A stretch of 64,000 nt of DNA from Caballeronia sordidicola (GCF_001544455.2 NZ_FCOC02000015.1:62001-126000); one strand, 5' to 3'. Positions 7,085 to 16,113 are shown, counted from the stretch's first letter. Notes: a model not told the origin generated them from the letters alone. Made by a program: numbers and translations.

Positions 7085-9210
7085 GCAGCCAGCCTTTGAG
7101 CTAATTCCTGATTGATTTCTACAGGGTCGTCCCCGTCTGTCAGCGGCTCGTCCCAGTGATCGAGCGACGCCTCGTTGAGCTGTTCGACAGCGCCATCGAG
7201 CATCAGGTCGAGCGCCGATGCCGCCTCCTGCAATTCGTCGCGCGTCCACGATGCACGCGTAAGAAGCAGGCGCAGAAAATTCGAGTGGGCGTGGTCGAGC
7301 CCGAGCACCGGCGGTTGATCCGTCTCGGGCGTTTTTGCGGGCGCTGCTGTGTGCTGCTCTTCCACGAACACGTCAGCAAGGATTGCGGACACTCGCGCAG
7401 TCTCATGCTTCAACGCCGCAATACGCGCGGGATCGAGCGTAAAGCTCGGCGCCGCTTTCGCGCTTTGCGGCTTCTGATGAAGCGCGCTGTAAAGAAGTTG
7501 AGTACTGGTATCCAGCATTCGATAAACCTTCTCCAGCGCCTTCACTTTTTCCCGCGAAACAATGCCGTCTGCATTAGCAACCTGCACGAGCAGCGAAGCC
7601 AGTTCTTGTCGAACGTCCCCGCTCAACGGCTCCAACCGTTTCCTGAACCCCGCGATGGACGCGCGACTGGCAAGCTGCACACGGCTTCTCGCTCTCAAGC
7701 GCAACTTGAGTTCTTCTGAAAACTGCTGCCACGTGTCGATCCGTGTATCGATCACGGTGATTGCAGCATTCGACGCGCTGCCGTCAGCCGTGGCCACGGC
7801 CGCAGCGAGGTCGATCGCGACCGCGGCGATTGAGTATGTGTCGTCGACCGCAAGGACTTCGTCGCCTGGAGGCGCCATGAAAAGCGCCAGCGCGTCGCCC
7901 ACTTTCGGCGTACGCGCGCCGAGCCTGACATCGGGTTCGATCACAATTGCGCTCTGCGAAAGCACGGCGCAAAACGCCGTGGTCTTGTCGCGCGTCATGT
8001 TCCCCGTGAACTTGAATCTGCCGAGAAGTTCGCCGAATGTCGAGACGTGTATAGGCTTTTCCTTCACTTCGTCCGCAAGCGCATCGAGCGTGTGCTGCAT
8101 GGCGTCCGGCCATAGTTCGACGGGCAGCATCAACGTGGCGTCGAGCGTTCCCGCCGCGCCCGGAAACCTGCCCAGATAGCGGCTGTACGAGTCGAGCGCG
8201 CTCGCCGCTTCGTTCATCAGCGATTGCAGCCTGCCGCGCGGTCCGTTGATCGCGCCAATGTCCGGCAAGCCGACGAGGAATCCCGGTACCGGCAAATTCC
8301 TGAGCGCAATGAACGCGGGATCGGGACGCACTTCAAGCGTGGTGCGGTTCACCGAAAGCAGCATGCCGAGCCTGAAACGCTCGGCGTACTTGCGAATGAA
8401 TACCTTATCGAACTCTTCCGGACAACGCGTGACGGCTGCACGGCGCACAAGCAACGGATCCATCTTCGCCCACGCGAGCGCCCAGTCGGCGGGCACCGGG
8501 TGTTTGTCGACGGCGGCTTGCGCGAAAGCCACGCGCACGTCCATGGGCACCTGATAACCCATCGCCAGGCCGCGCGGCGCAGGTTTGTCGTACATTTTCC
8601 CGTTTCGCGACGACATCAGGCCAACCGATTCCAGCAGATTGCGCAAATGCCTCTGCCATGAATAGTTTGCATCGATATTCAGCAAACGCCGCAGTTCCCG
8701 CGCAATCTCCGCGAATTCGGTTTCCCCGACCCGACCTGCCGCGCCGTCCACAAGCACGCGCCGCTCGAGCCCGTACAAGTAGAAAAACAGGTAACCGGTG
8801 TGGATATCGGATCTCTTGCGGTCCGAGGCAAGCCATTCCAGATAGGTCCGGCGCTGCTCGCCCGTAAGCGTGCCGTAGCTCAGTTCCTTGGAACCGAGCG
8901 CAACTACGGGATTCGCGCCCGTGTCGGCAACTTCCGCACGGGCGTCGATTACGCATGCTTCGATTGAACGGGGCGTCGAGCGATGAACATCCCCAAAATA
9001 AAACATGCCACCCGAGATGGAGATATCGCCGATTTCGACGATTTTTCCCGGCGAAATCCACGCTACTGAGGATGGCGAAGCATTTCCTGACGGCTTGATC
9101 GAGTGGCCAGTCGCGCCCGGGTTGTCCGCGATGGTTACTGACACCAACGTCTCGTCGTCGCTATTGCCGTATGCGTCGCGATCGTTGTAGGCGCCGGAAG
9201 AACTCCCCAT
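7081..9210 (-). CDS. sngA: Shango defence TerB-domain protein SngA
   Basis: A 709-residue protein with the architecture of TerB_N / TerB / TerB_C proteins. An N-terminal domain lies roughly at 80-300 and includes YLEWLASDRKR and YLFFYLYGLERR. A helical TerB-like acidic segment around 545-580 reads ELASLLVQVANADGIV, and an acidic C-terminal region holds the Trp-Asp-Glu residues near 690. No signal peptide or membrane segment is evident. It is the first gene of the operon and ends in an ATGA overlap with sngB, implying translational coupling. TerB domains are known from tellurite resistance and stress islands; in Shango this protein is the defining component. Domain boundaries were placed by eye. 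Confidence 0.85.
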   Translation of the reverse strand: MGSSSGAYNDRDAYGNSDDETLVSVTIADNPGATGHSIKPSGNASPSSVAWISPGKIVEIGDISISGGMFYFGDVHRSTPRSIEACVIDARAEVADTGANPVVALGSKELSYGTLTGEQRRTYLEWLASDRKRSDIHTGYLFFYLYGLERRVLVDGAAGRVGETEFAEIARELRRLLNIDANYSWQRHLRNLLESVGLMSSRNGKMYDKPAPRGLAMGYQVPMDVRVAFAQAAVDKHPVPADWALAWAKMDPLLVRRAAVTRCPEEFDKVFIRKYAERFRLGMLLSVNRTTLEVRPDPAFIALRNLPVPGFLVGLPDIGAINGPRGRLQSLMNEAASALDSYSRYLGRFPGAAGTLDATLMLPVELWPDAMQHTLDALADEVKEKPIHVSTFGELLGRFKFTGNMTRDKTTAFCAVLSQSAIVIEPDVRLGARTPKVGDALALFMAPPGDEVLAVDDTYSIAAVAIDLAAAVATADGSASNAAITVIDTRIDTWQQFSEELKLRLRARSRVQLASRASIAGFRKRLEPLSGDVRQELASLLVQVANADGIVSREKVKALEKVYRMLDTSTQLLYSALHQKPQSAKAAPSFTLDPARIAALKHETARVSAILADVFVEEQHTAAPAKTPETDQPPVLGLDHAHSNFLRLLLTRASWTRDELQEAASALDLMLDGAVEQLNEASLDHWDEPLTDGDDPVEINQELAQRLAA

Positions 9211-9301
9211 GGAATAAACAGGCTCCTCGTGAGCGATATATCAAACCGGTGAATGGTTGCCGATGGTCAAGCCCGAACTCTCGTTTGATGCTTTCCTGTT
9301 G

Positions 9302-9307
9302 ATTATA
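9302..9307 (-). promoter_or_regulatory. Candidate -10 element (TATAAT) for the sngABC operon
   Basis: On the minus strand an exact TATAAT lies about 92 bases upstream of the sngA ATG. No good -35 hexamer is seen at 16-18 bases, so this is only a candidate. The implied leader of about 85 bases contains GAGGAG roughly 12 bases before the start. Confidence 0.35.
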
Positions 9308-9367
9308 TTACTTATTCCTGGAATTCACCGCACCCGCGGCGGCTTGTAGCGAGGGAACCGGCGATGC

Positions 9368-10255
9368 TCAAACCTGCGGCACGATCAGTTCCTGAGCCCT
9401 CGAAAGAAACATCTTCAGAACAGGCGAAGCATTCGACTTGCTGTAGCCGATCACCAGATCCACGGTCGGCGCATCGCCTTCCAGCGGCCGGCTGACGACG
9501 GACCACGGCAGCAGGTTGTTCGCGTACTCCGGCATGAGCGCCAGCCCTCGTGTGGACGCAACCAGCGACATTGCCATGGCGAGGTTATCGACGCCATGCT
9601 CAGGCGTGATGTCAATACCGCTTTCCTGCAGATATCGCGCGACCACGTCATGGAGCACCGCCGCCTTGTTCGTTGCCATGATGAGCGTCTCGCCGGTGAA
9701 ATCCTCCGGCCGGATCGCCGTGCGCGCCGTGAGCGGGTGATCGCTTGGCATCAGCACGAGCAGCTTTTCCCGGCTGACCACGCGATAGTCCAGATCAAAG
9801 CCCGGTTCCGCCCGCAGGAATGCGAGGTCGAGCTTGCCGCGCGCGAGGGCGTCCGCGAGATCGGGCGAATAGTGGCTCGACACGGTGACATCGATATTCG
9901 GCAGTTCGTCGCGCAAAACCTGCATGGCGCACGGCAACCACGTCATTTCCTGCCCCGTCAGGAAGCCGAGCGCGAAAACCTGCTTCGCGGGGCGTGCGGC
10001 GCGACGCGCGGCCTCGATGGCGGCATCGACTTGCGACAAGGCGAGCCGCGCGTGATCGAGAAACGCCCTCCCCGCCACGGTGAGCTCGACGCCCCGCGCG
10101 CTGCGGCTGAAAAGCGCCGCGCCGACTTCGTCTTCCAGATCGCGAATCTGGCGGCTGAGCGACGGCTGCGACGTGTGCAGCCGCTGCTCGGCCGCCACTG
10201 TCAGGCTGCCCGTCTCGGCAACGGCCACGAAGTACCGCAAATGTCGAAGCTCCAT
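9368..10255 (-). CDS. LysR-family transcriptional regulator
   Basis: A 295-residue regulator. The ATG at 10255 begins the standard LysR N-terminus (MELRHLRYFVAVAETGSLT), so the longer frame starting at 10276 is not preferred. The helix-turn-helix lies at about 17-45 (AAEQRLHTSQPSLSRQIRDL), and the rest is the two-lobed effector domain (about 90-290). It is divergent from an alpha/beta hydrolase gene and a run of SDR, GST and quinone-reductase-like genes, so it probably controls them in response to a small aromatic or electrophilic inducer. An inverted repeat at 10274-10290 in the shared intergenic region is a candidate operator. Confidence 0.92.
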   Translation of the reverse strand: MELRHLRYFVAVAETGSLTVAAEQRLHTSQPSLSRQIRDLEDEVGAALFSRSARGVELTVAGRAFLDHARLALSQVDAAIEAARRAARPAKQVFALGFLTGQEMTWLPCAMQVLRDELPNIDVTVSSHYSPDLADALARGKLDLAFLRAEPGFDLDYRVVSREKLLVLMPSDHPLTARTAIRPEDFTGETLIMATNKAAVLHDVVARYLQESGIDITPEHGVDNLAMAMSLVASTRGLALMPEYANNLLPWSVVSRPLEGDAPTVDLVIGYSKSNASPVLKMFLSRAQELIVPQV

Positions 10256-10273
10256 ACGCCCTCTTGAGTTATC

Positions 10274-10290
10274 CATGCTTTTCAGGCATG
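10274..10290. promoter_or_regulatory. Candidate LysR operator (CATGC-N7-GCATG)
   Basis: A perfect five-base inverted repeat with a seven-base spacer lies in the divergent intergenic region, next to the regulator start. A weak promoter for the rightward genes (TTTACT at 10312, TAGATT at 10334, spacer 16) lies just downstream. The placement is typical of a LysR autoregulatory site. Confidence 0.4.
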
Positions 10291-10413
10291 CCCACCAGCC
10301 TACAAAGTCTTTTTACTTTACACAAGCACGGCCTAGATTACGCATCAGAGCACGCCACGGCAGCAACTAAAGCGGCTTCAGCCATGCTTCATACCTATAC
10401 CGGAGAAAAAATC

Positions 10414-11268
10414 ATGACGCTTCACACCCACCACACCGCGCCGACCCGGTTCGTCGATGCCAACGGAATCCGCTTCGCGTACCGTCGCTTTGGCAAGACG
10501 GGCGGCGTTCCGCTTGTGTTCAACATCCACTTCACCGGCACCATGGACCATTGGGACCCCGCTGTGACGGACGGTCTCGCGCGGGATCGCGAAGTCATCC
10601 TGTTCAACAACGCCGGCATCTCCAGTTCATCCGGCGAAGTGCCGCACTCGATTGAAGAGATGGCAGCGAACGCCGCTGCGTTCATCAAGGCGCTGGAGCT
10701 TGAACAAGTCGATGTTCTCGGCTTTTCGATGGGCGGCCTCATCGCGCAGCAACTTGCACTGACCGAACCACAACTCGTGCGCCGCCTGATCCTGGTTGGG
10801 ACCGGCCCACGCAGTGGCGAATCAATGGAGTCGCTGACGCCCGAAGCGCAGGAAATTTTCAGCGTGGCTTACGACGAGCCGGATCATCTTTGGCTGCGCG
10901 TGCATTTTTCTCCGTCGCAAGAAAGCCAGGCCGCCGGCCGCAAATTCCTGCAGCGCTTTCGGCTGCGCAGCGAAGAACGCGATCCTGAAGCCAACGAATC
11001 GGTCGCGCCAGCACAACTCGCGGCGCTCGCAAAATGGGGCGTACCGCGCGAAAACCCCTTCGATTACCTGAAGGCGATCTCGCAGCCCACGCTGGTGGTC
11101 AACGGCGACAACGACGTGATCATCTATTCGATCAACTCCTGGATCCTGCAGCAGAACATCCCGAACGCGCAGTTGATCATCTATCCCGATGCGAATCACG
11201 GTTCGCTTTATCAGTACCCGGAACGCTTTGTCTCGCACGTCACGCAGTTCCTGGACGAAGGCATCTGA
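10414..11268 (+). CDS. Alpha/beta hydrolase
   Basis: A 284-residue serine hydrolase of the alpha/beta fold. The nucleophile elbow is GFSMGG (Ser near residue 106). Asp in VNGDNDVI and His in PDANHGS supply the expected acid and base. The oxyanion region is near HFTGTMDHWDP. The ATG at 10414 was chosen because GGAG lies eight bases upstream; the open frame extends left without support. The substrate cannot be read from sequence; homologues next to LysR regulators are often annotated as peroxidase- or esterase-like hydrolases. It is the first gene of the rightward redox/detoxification cluster and is followed 38 bases later by an SDR gene. Confidence 0.85.
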   Translation: MTLHTHHTAPTRFVDANGIRFAYRRFGKTGGVPLVFNIHFTGTMDHWDPAVTDGLARDREVILFNNAGISSSSGEVPHSIEEMAANAAAFIKALELEQVDVLGFSMGGLIAQQLALTEPQLVRRLILVGTGPRSGESMESLTPEAQEIFSVAYDEPDHLWLRVHFSPSQESQAAGRKFLQRFRLRSEERDPEANESVAPAQLAALAKWGVPRENPFDYLKAISQPTLVVNGDNDVIIYSINSWILQQNIPNAQLIIYPDANHGSLYQYPERFVSHVTQFLDEGI

Positions 11269-11306
11269 ATCGTTCAATCGTTTTCAACCGGCTCAAGGAG
11301 TTTGTC

Positions 11307-12053
11307 ATGACCCATCTCAGCGGAAAGACCGCGCTTGTCACAGGCGCTTCACGCGGCATCGGCCGCGCTACGGCGCTCACGCTTGCCCGCGAAGGCGCAC
11401 AAGTGCTGGTGCATTACAGCAGCGGTGAAAAGGAAGCCGAGGCTGTCGTCGCCGAGATTCGCGCGGCCGGCGGCAACGCGCAGAAGATCGCCGCCAATCT
11501 TCGCGATGCAGATGGCCCGCATATGCTCGCCGAGCGCGTGCGGGCAGTCGTGGGACAGCGGCTGGATATCCTGGTGGCGAACGCGGGGGTATCGAAGGCG
11601 GCGAGTATCGAGGAAACGACTGTGGAGGACTTCGACAACCTCTTCGCCGTAAACGTTCGCGCGCCCTACTTTCTCGTGCAGCAACTGCTGCCGGTGATGT
11701 GCACGGGCAGCAGCGTGGTGTTGCTGTCATCGCTGGCGGCGCATGCCGTGGTAGGCAAGCTGTCCGCTTACGCAGCGACGAAAGGCGCGGTCGATACGCT
11801 CGTCAAGCACTTCGCATTGGCGCTCGGTGAACGCGGGATTCGGGTGAACGCAATCGCGCCGGGCGTCGTTGCCACCGACATGTCGAGCTTCACGAAGACC
11901 GAGGAAGGCCGCAACGCCGCGACTGGCATGCAGGCGCTCAAACGCGTCGCGCAACCTGACGACATTGCCAGCGCAGTCGTGTTTCTAGCCTCCGATGCCG
12001 CACGCTGGGTGACAGGCGAAACCTTGCATGTGGACGGCGGCTCGAAACTTTAA
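11307..12053 (+). CDS. Short-chain dehydrogenase/reductase (SDR) 1
   Basis: A 248-residue classical SDR. The cofactor motif TGASRGIG occurs at 12-19, NAG in LVANAG near 88, catalytic Ser in VVLLSS and the YAATK active-site motif near 153-157. The C-terminal GETLHVDGG is standard. A consensus AAGGAG ribosome site seven bases upstream fixes the ATG at 11307. The probable activity is NADP(H)-dependent reduction of a ketone or quinone; fatty-acid-type 3-oxoacyl reductases look alike. It lies between the hydrolase and a GST gene in one direction, consistent with shared regulation. Confidence 0.88.
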   Translation: MTHLSGKTALVTGASRGIGRATALTLAREGAQVLVHYSSGEKEAEAVVAEIRAAGGNAQKIAANLRDADGPHMLAERVRAVVGQRLDILVANAGVSKAASIEETTVEDFDNLFAVNVRAPYFLVQQLLPVMCTGSSVVLLSSLAAHAVVGKLSAYAATKGAVDTLVKHFALALGERGIRVNAIAPGVVATDMSSFTKTEEGRNAATGMQALKRVAQPDDIASAVVFLASDAARWVTGETLHVDGGSKL

Positions 12054-12097
12054 ATCCTGTTAGTTAGTTATCCATATCCATCATAGGAACTTCTAAA

Positions 12098-12742
12098 ATG
12101 ACTTCCGCACCTGTACTTCATGAATCGAAGAGTTCGCCGAACTCGCGCCGTGTGCGCATGTTCATCGCGGAGAAAGGTATCAGCATTCCCGTCCAGCCGG
12201 TCGATCTTGGCGCGAAGGAACAGTTCTCCGATGCGTACCGCGCAATCAATCCACGCAGCCAGGTGCCGGCATTGGCGCTTGCCGACGGTCCTGTGATTGC
12301 AGAAGTCCTTGCGATCTGGCGTTATCTGGAAGAAACGTATCCGGACACGCCGTTGCTCGGGACCACGCCGCAGTCAAAGGCGCTCGTCACCATGTGGGAA
12401 CGCCGTGCAGAACTGGATGGCTTCGCGCCTGTCATGGAAGGCGTGCGTAACGCCGCTGCGGGACTGAAAGACCGGGCATTGTCGGGACCCCATGACTACA
12501 AGCAGATTCCCGAACTGGTCGAGCGCAGCAAACAACGCGTGGCGAATTTTTTCAACGACTTCAACGAGCGCCTGGCAACCGTGCGCTACGTCGCGGGCGA
12601 TGCTTTCTCGGCCGCCGACATCACAACGCTCGCGACGGTCGACTTTGCGGCCAACGCATTGAAGATGCCGATTCCGGAAAGCCATGACGCATTGCGCCGG
12701 TGGTACGACGAAGTATCCGCGCGGCCGAGCGCCAAGGCGTAG
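12098..12742 (+). CDS. Glutathione S-transferase family protein
   Basis: A 214-residue soluble GST-like protein. The N-terminal thioredoxin-fold domain (1-82) has SSPNSRRVRMFIAEKG at the glutathione-site helix, the cis-proline motif QVPAL and the following DGPVIAEVLAIWRYLEE. The all-helical C-terminal domain includes the N-capping region FSAADITTLATVD near 170. The likely role is conjugation or reductive handling of electrophiles such as quinones, which fits the flanking SDR and quinone-oxidoreductase genes. The acceptor substrate is not predictable. Confidence 0.9.
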   Translation: MTSAPVLHESKSSPNSRRVRMFIAEKGISIPVQPVDLGAKEQFSDAYRAINPRSQVPALALADGPVIAEVLAIWRYLEETYPDTPLLGTTPQSKALVTMWERRAELDGFAPVMEGVRNAAAGLKDRALSGPHDYKQIPELVERSKQRVANFFNDFNERLATVRYVAGDAFSAADITTLATVDFAANALKMPIPESHDALRRWYDEVSARPSAKA

Positions 12743-12753
12743 AGAGCCAAAAA

Positions 12754-12774
12754 AGCATCATTCCGCCTGATGCT
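12754..12774 (-). terminator. Hairpin with T-run on the minus strand
   Basis: AGCATCA (12754-12760) pairs with TGATGCT (12768-12774). An A-run at 12749-12754 becomes a T-run on the minus strand, so the element has intrinsic-terminator form only leftward. No minus-strand gene ends here; it may block antisense transcription or simply be fortuitous. Confidence 0.3.
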
Positions 12775-12825
12775 CTACTGTAGACACCGCACCACCACCT
12801 CAACCCGTTTCTTCTGGAGATTCAC

Positions 12826-13815
12826 ATGTCACGCACGATCAAATTCGCAAAAGCCGGTGGTCCTGAAGTGCTCGAATTCGTCGATACAGACGTCCCCGCG
12901 CCCGGTCCCAACGAAGTCCGTATCAACGTCAAGGCAATCGGCCTCAATCGCGCGGAATCGATGTGGCGTATGGACGCGTACATCGAACCTGTCAAATTTC
13001 CGGCTGGTCTTGGCTACGAAGCGGCCGGCACCGTGGACGCCGTCGGCAGCAATGTCACGGGCCTGGCGCGCGGCGACAAGGTGAACGTGATTCCATCGTT
13101 TTCAATGAACCAGTACTTCACCTATGGCGAAACGATCATCGCGCCGGACTATGCGGTCGTGCAGCATCCGGAATCGCTTTCGTTCGCCGAGGCCGCATCT
13201 GTCTGGATGATGTTCGTCACGGCCTATGGCGCGCTGATCGAAGATGCAAAGGTGACCCAGGGCGATTTCGTGATCGTGCCGGCGGCGTCCAGCAGCGTTG
13301 GACTCGCGGCCATCCAGATCGCCAACTACGCCGGCGCCACGTCGATTGCGCTGACACGTACGGCCGAAAAGAAACAGCAATTGCTCGATGCAGGCGCGGC
13401 GCACGTGATCGTCACCGACGAAACCAGCCTGCTCGATGAAATCATGCGCATCACCGAGGGCAAGGGCGCGCGCGTGGCCTTTGATCCGGTTGGCGGCCCG
13501 AACTTCGCGAAGCTGATATCCGCGCTGTCGTTTGGCGGTATCGCGTACATCTACGGTGCATTGAGCGAGGACGTCACGCCGCTGCCCGTGCTCGAGATGA
13601 TCGCGAAGGTGCTGACGGTGAAGGCGCACAACATCTGGCTCACGAGCGGCGACGAAACTCGCCGGAAGGCTGCCGTCGAATACGTGCTCAAGGGATTCGA
13701 GAGCGGCGCGCTCAAGCCGGTCATCGACCGTACTTTCACGTTCGATGAAATGGTGGACGCGCATCGCTATCTGGAAACCAACGGCCAGTTCGGAAAGATC
13801 GTGGTCACGCTTTGA
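12826..13815 (+). CDS. Zinc-independent MDR-family alcohol dehydrogenase / quinone oxidoreductase
   Basis: A 329-residue medium-chain dehydrogenase/reductase. The GroES-like N-terminal domain contains GYEAAGTVDAVG near 66-77, and the Rossmann half carries VPAASSSVGLAAIQIA near 148-163 in place of the usual AAxGGVG pattern. The Cys/His ligands of the structural zinc are not seen, pointing to the quinone-oxidoreductase (QOR-like) branch. It probably uses NADPH to reduce quinones or enones. It belongs to the rightward cluster behind the LysR gene and is followed by a second SDR after 25 bases. Confidence 0.87.
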   Translation: MSRTIKFAKAGGPEVLEFVDTDVPAPGPNEVRINVKAIGLNRAESMWRMDAYIEPVKFPAGLGYEAAGTVDAVGSNVTGLARGDKVNVIPSFSMNQYFTYGETIIAPDYAVVQHPESLSFAEAASVWMMFVTAYGALIEDAKVTQGDFVIVPAASSSVGLAAIQIANYAGATSIALTRTAEKKQQLLDAGAAHVIVTDETSLLDEIMRITEGKGARVAFDPVGGPNFAKLISALSFGGIAYIYGALSEDVTPLPVLEMIAKVLTVKAHNIWLTSGDETRRKAAVEYVLKGFESGALKPVIDRTFTFDEMVDAHRYLETNGQFGKIVVTL

Positions 13816-13840
13816 ACAAGTTCGTATGAGGAGTGGAAAA

Positions 13841-14590
13841 ATGTCCAGCAAGCCTGTTGTACTCATCACCGGCGCGTTGAGCGGCATTGGGCGCGCCGCC
13901 GCCTTCGCGTTCGCGCGTGACGACGCACGCGTCGTGGTCTCCGGCCGCAGGGCGGAAGAAGGCCGGATGCTGGCGGCGGAACTCGTCGCGCTCGGCGCGC
14001 AAGCGGAATTCATTCAAGCCGACGTGCGCTTCGAAGACGATGTCCGGAGGCTCGTGGATGACGCCGTAGAACGTTTCGGGCGGCTGGACATTGCCGTCAA
14101 TTCAGCCGGTTCGGAAGGCGAATCGGCGCCGGTCATGGAGCAGACGCCGGAACGCTACGCGGCTGTTTTCGACACCAACGTACTCGGCACCTTGCTCGCC
14201 ATGAAACACGAACTCCGTGTGATGTCGGCCCAGGGCAGCGGCAGCATCGTGAATATTTCTTCCACAATGGGCGTGCGTGGCGCGGCGGGCGCGTCCATAT
14301 ATACGGCGAGCAAGCACGCGGTCGAGGGCTTGACCCGGTCCGCGGCGCTCGAAGCGGCGGCGTTCGGCGTGCGGGTCAACGCGGTCGCGCCCGGTCCGGT
14401 AGACACCGCCATGCTCGACCGCCTTACGGCAAACGCTGAACGCAAGGCGGCATTTCTCGCGGGCGTGCCGCTCAAGCGGGCTGGAACGCCGGATGAAATG
14501 GCTGACGCCATCCGGTTCGTAGCGTCGGATAAGGCGAGTTTCATGACCGGCGAGGTGCTGCGCGTGAACGGTGGTCGAACTGCTTCGTAA
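13841..14590 (+). CDS. Short-chain dehydrogenase/reductase (SDR) 2
   Basis: A 249-residue classical SDR with TGALSGIG at 10-17 (Leu replacing the commoner Ser), NSAGSEGES near 86, VNISS, the YTASK active site near 154-158 and the C-terminal GEVLRVNGG. The ATG at 13841 follows GAGGAG at 13828-13833. The longer open frame starting in the preceding gene is rejected because it lacks the SDR N-terminus. It is related to, but clearly different from, the SDR at 11307, so this looks like recruitment of two enzymes rather than recent duplication. The substrate is unknown. Confidence 0.88.
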   Translation: MSSKPVVLITGALSGIGRAAAFAFARDDARVVVSGRRAEEGRMLAAELVALGAQAEFIQADVRFEDDVRRLVDDAVERFGRLDIAVNSAGSEGESAPVMEQTPERYAAVFDTNVLGTLLAMKHELRVMSAQGSGSIVNISSTMGVRGAAGASIYTASKHAVEGLTRSAALEAAAFGVRVNAVAPGPVDTAMLDRLTANAERKAAFLAGVPLKRAGTPDEMADAIRFVASDKASFMTGEVLRVNGGRTAS

Positions 14591-14739
14591 CGTGCTGGAT
14601 TGCCGCGGTCGTGAGAACATGAAAGCCGGTTGAAATTATCGACGCCTACGGGTCTTCCCTGATCCGGCCCATGTCGATAACCGCCTTGTCGAATCGTCGT
14701 CGGGGCATGTCCAACTCTTTCATTGAAAGCGAGCACACC

Positions 14740-15186
14740 ATGACTACGGGAACCATCAACCTACAGCGCGTCCTGCGCGCCACGCCTGAACGGATCTATC
14801 GCGCATTTCTTGAAGCCGACGGGTTGGCGAAGTGGCTGCCTCCCCACGGCTTCACCTGTCAGGTTCACCACATGGACGCTCGCGTTGGCGGCACGTTCAA
14901 GATGTCGTTCCGCAACTTTGGCACAGGCAACAGCCACACGTTCGGCGGCGAGTATGTCGAGCTCGTGCCGTTCGAGAAGATCCGCTACTGGGACCGGTTC
15001 GACAACCCGGAACTGCCCGGCCAGATGAACGTCACCGTCACGTTGCGGCAGGTGTCGTGTGGAACCGAACTCACGATCGTGCAGGAAGGCGTGCCCGAAG
15101 TCATTCCTGTGGAGATGTGTTATCTCGGCTGGCAGGAGTCGCTGCTTCAGTTGGCGAAGCTGGTCGAACCCGAGATCCCCGGCTGA
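14740..15186 (+). CDS. SRPBCC/AHSA1-family protein
   Basis: A 148-residue START-like (Bet v1 fold) protein. It opens with LQRVLRATPERIYRAF and contains KWLPPHGFTCQVHHMD and FGGEYVELVPFEKIRY, hallmarks of the AHSA1 polyketide-cyclase-like branch. The ATG at 14740 was chosen because it starts the domain directly; the frame opening at 14671 adds an unconserved leader. These proteins bind hydrophobic ligands; no enzymatic residue can be pointed to. It closes the rightward cluster and converges on the dienelactone hydrolase gene. Confidence 0.85.
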   Translation: MTTGTINLQRVLRATPERIYRAFLEADGLAKWLPPHGFTCQVHHMDARVGGTFKMSFRNFGTGNSHTFGGEYVELVPFEKIRYWDRFDNPELPGQMNVTVTLRQVSCGTELTIVQEGVPEVIPVEMCYLGWQESLLQLAKLVEPEIPG

Positions 15187-15206
15187 ACGGCGCCGGCACA
15201 GGACAT

Positions 15207-15231
15207 TTCGGGTAGCCGCGGGCTGCCCGAA
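15207..15231. terminator. Bidirectional terminator-like hairpin
   Basis: TTCGGGTAGCC (15207-15217) pairs with GGCTGCCCGAA (15221-15231), with one G-T wobble and a three-base loop. It lies between the convergent SRPBCC and dienelactone hydrolase genes. No strong T-run, so the strength is uncertain. Confidence 0.5.
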
Positions 15232-15249
15232 CGCACGTTAAAAGCGCGA

Positions 15250-15963
15250 TTACTTCTGCGTCCACATTGTCTTGCCAAGAAACGTCAGCGTCCGGTCCCA
15301 CGCCAGTTGCGCCCAGACGGGATCGAACTGCGTTCTCGCGATACGGCCCGGCCCAACCGCCGTTTCGTTGGCGAACGCGTGATGCGCGAGGTATCGATGA
15401 AACTCGACATCGACGTTCGCATCGGCCAGTTTCTTCTCCAGCAGATCAACCGTTTCGGCCGGAAAGAATTCGTCTTGCGTGGCCCAGTGCCCGAGCACCG
15501 GCGCCTTGATCTTCGATGCATCGACGTATTCCAGCGGCGGGAAGCCGTACCAGACCACGCCAGCCGCGACCTCGGGAATGTTGCTGAGCGCCAGCAGCGT
15601 CAGCGCGCCGCCCATGCAGTAGCCGGTCACGGCCACGCGCCCGGACTGCGTCTGCAAATATTGCACTGCGCCGCGAATGTCCTGGCCGGCGGCGTCGCCA
15701 AAATCAAGCTGGGTCAGCAAGTGGTTCGCCTCCGCCTCCTCGACCGTAGACTTTCCGCGAAACAGGTCCGGCACCAGCGCGATATATCCGGCCTGCGCAA
15801 ACCGGTCGGCGACACCGCGAATCTGGTCGTTCAAACCCCACCATTCCTGGATCACCACAATCGCCGGCGCGCCTTCGAGCTTGTGCGGCTTCGCGAGATA
15901 ACCCTGGATTTCCTGCCCGTCGGGGCGCTTAAAGCTGATCATTGATCCTGGTGTCTGTTTCAT
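15250..15963 (-). CDS. Dienelactone hydrolase family protein
   Basis: A 237-residue cytosolic alpha/beta hydrolase. The catalytic Cys is in GYCMGG (near 117), Asp in ATQDEFFP and His in HHAFANE; the Glu of IQEWWGLND, which holds the Cys in this family, is present. Such enzymes open dienelactones in chlorocatechol degradation or hydrolyse related esters. AAGGA nine bases upstream supports the start at 15963. It stands alone, divergent from a solute-binding protein gene. The substrate is not deducible. Confidence 0.9.
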   Translation of the reverse strand: MKQTPGSMISFKRPDGQEIQGYLAKPHKLEGAPAIVVIQEWWGLNDQIRGVADRFAQAGYIALVPDLFRGKSTVEEAEANHLLTQLDFGDAAGQDIRGAVQYLQTQSGRVAVTGYCMGGALTLLALSNIPEVAAGVVWYGFPPLEYVDASKIKAPVLGHWATQDEFFPAETVDLLEKKLADANVDVEFHRYLAHHAFANETAVGPGRIARTQFDPVWAQLAWDRTLTFLGKTMWTQK

Positions 15964-16113
15964 GATTGGGTCCTTGGTTGAACGGGTGAACAGGTAAGCG
16001 AAAGCGGTAGCATAGCGCCAGCAGTGGAATATTGCGTGACCGAAACGGGCCCGGATTCATACGCCGGGCTGCGGGAAAAACTGACAACAACATCCTTGAA
16101 CCCTGGCGACCTC

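Noticed and set aside
5633..7099. Long plus-strand ORF (488 codons) opposite sngB
   Set aside because: Shadow frame of the ATPase gene; no domain and no ribosome site.
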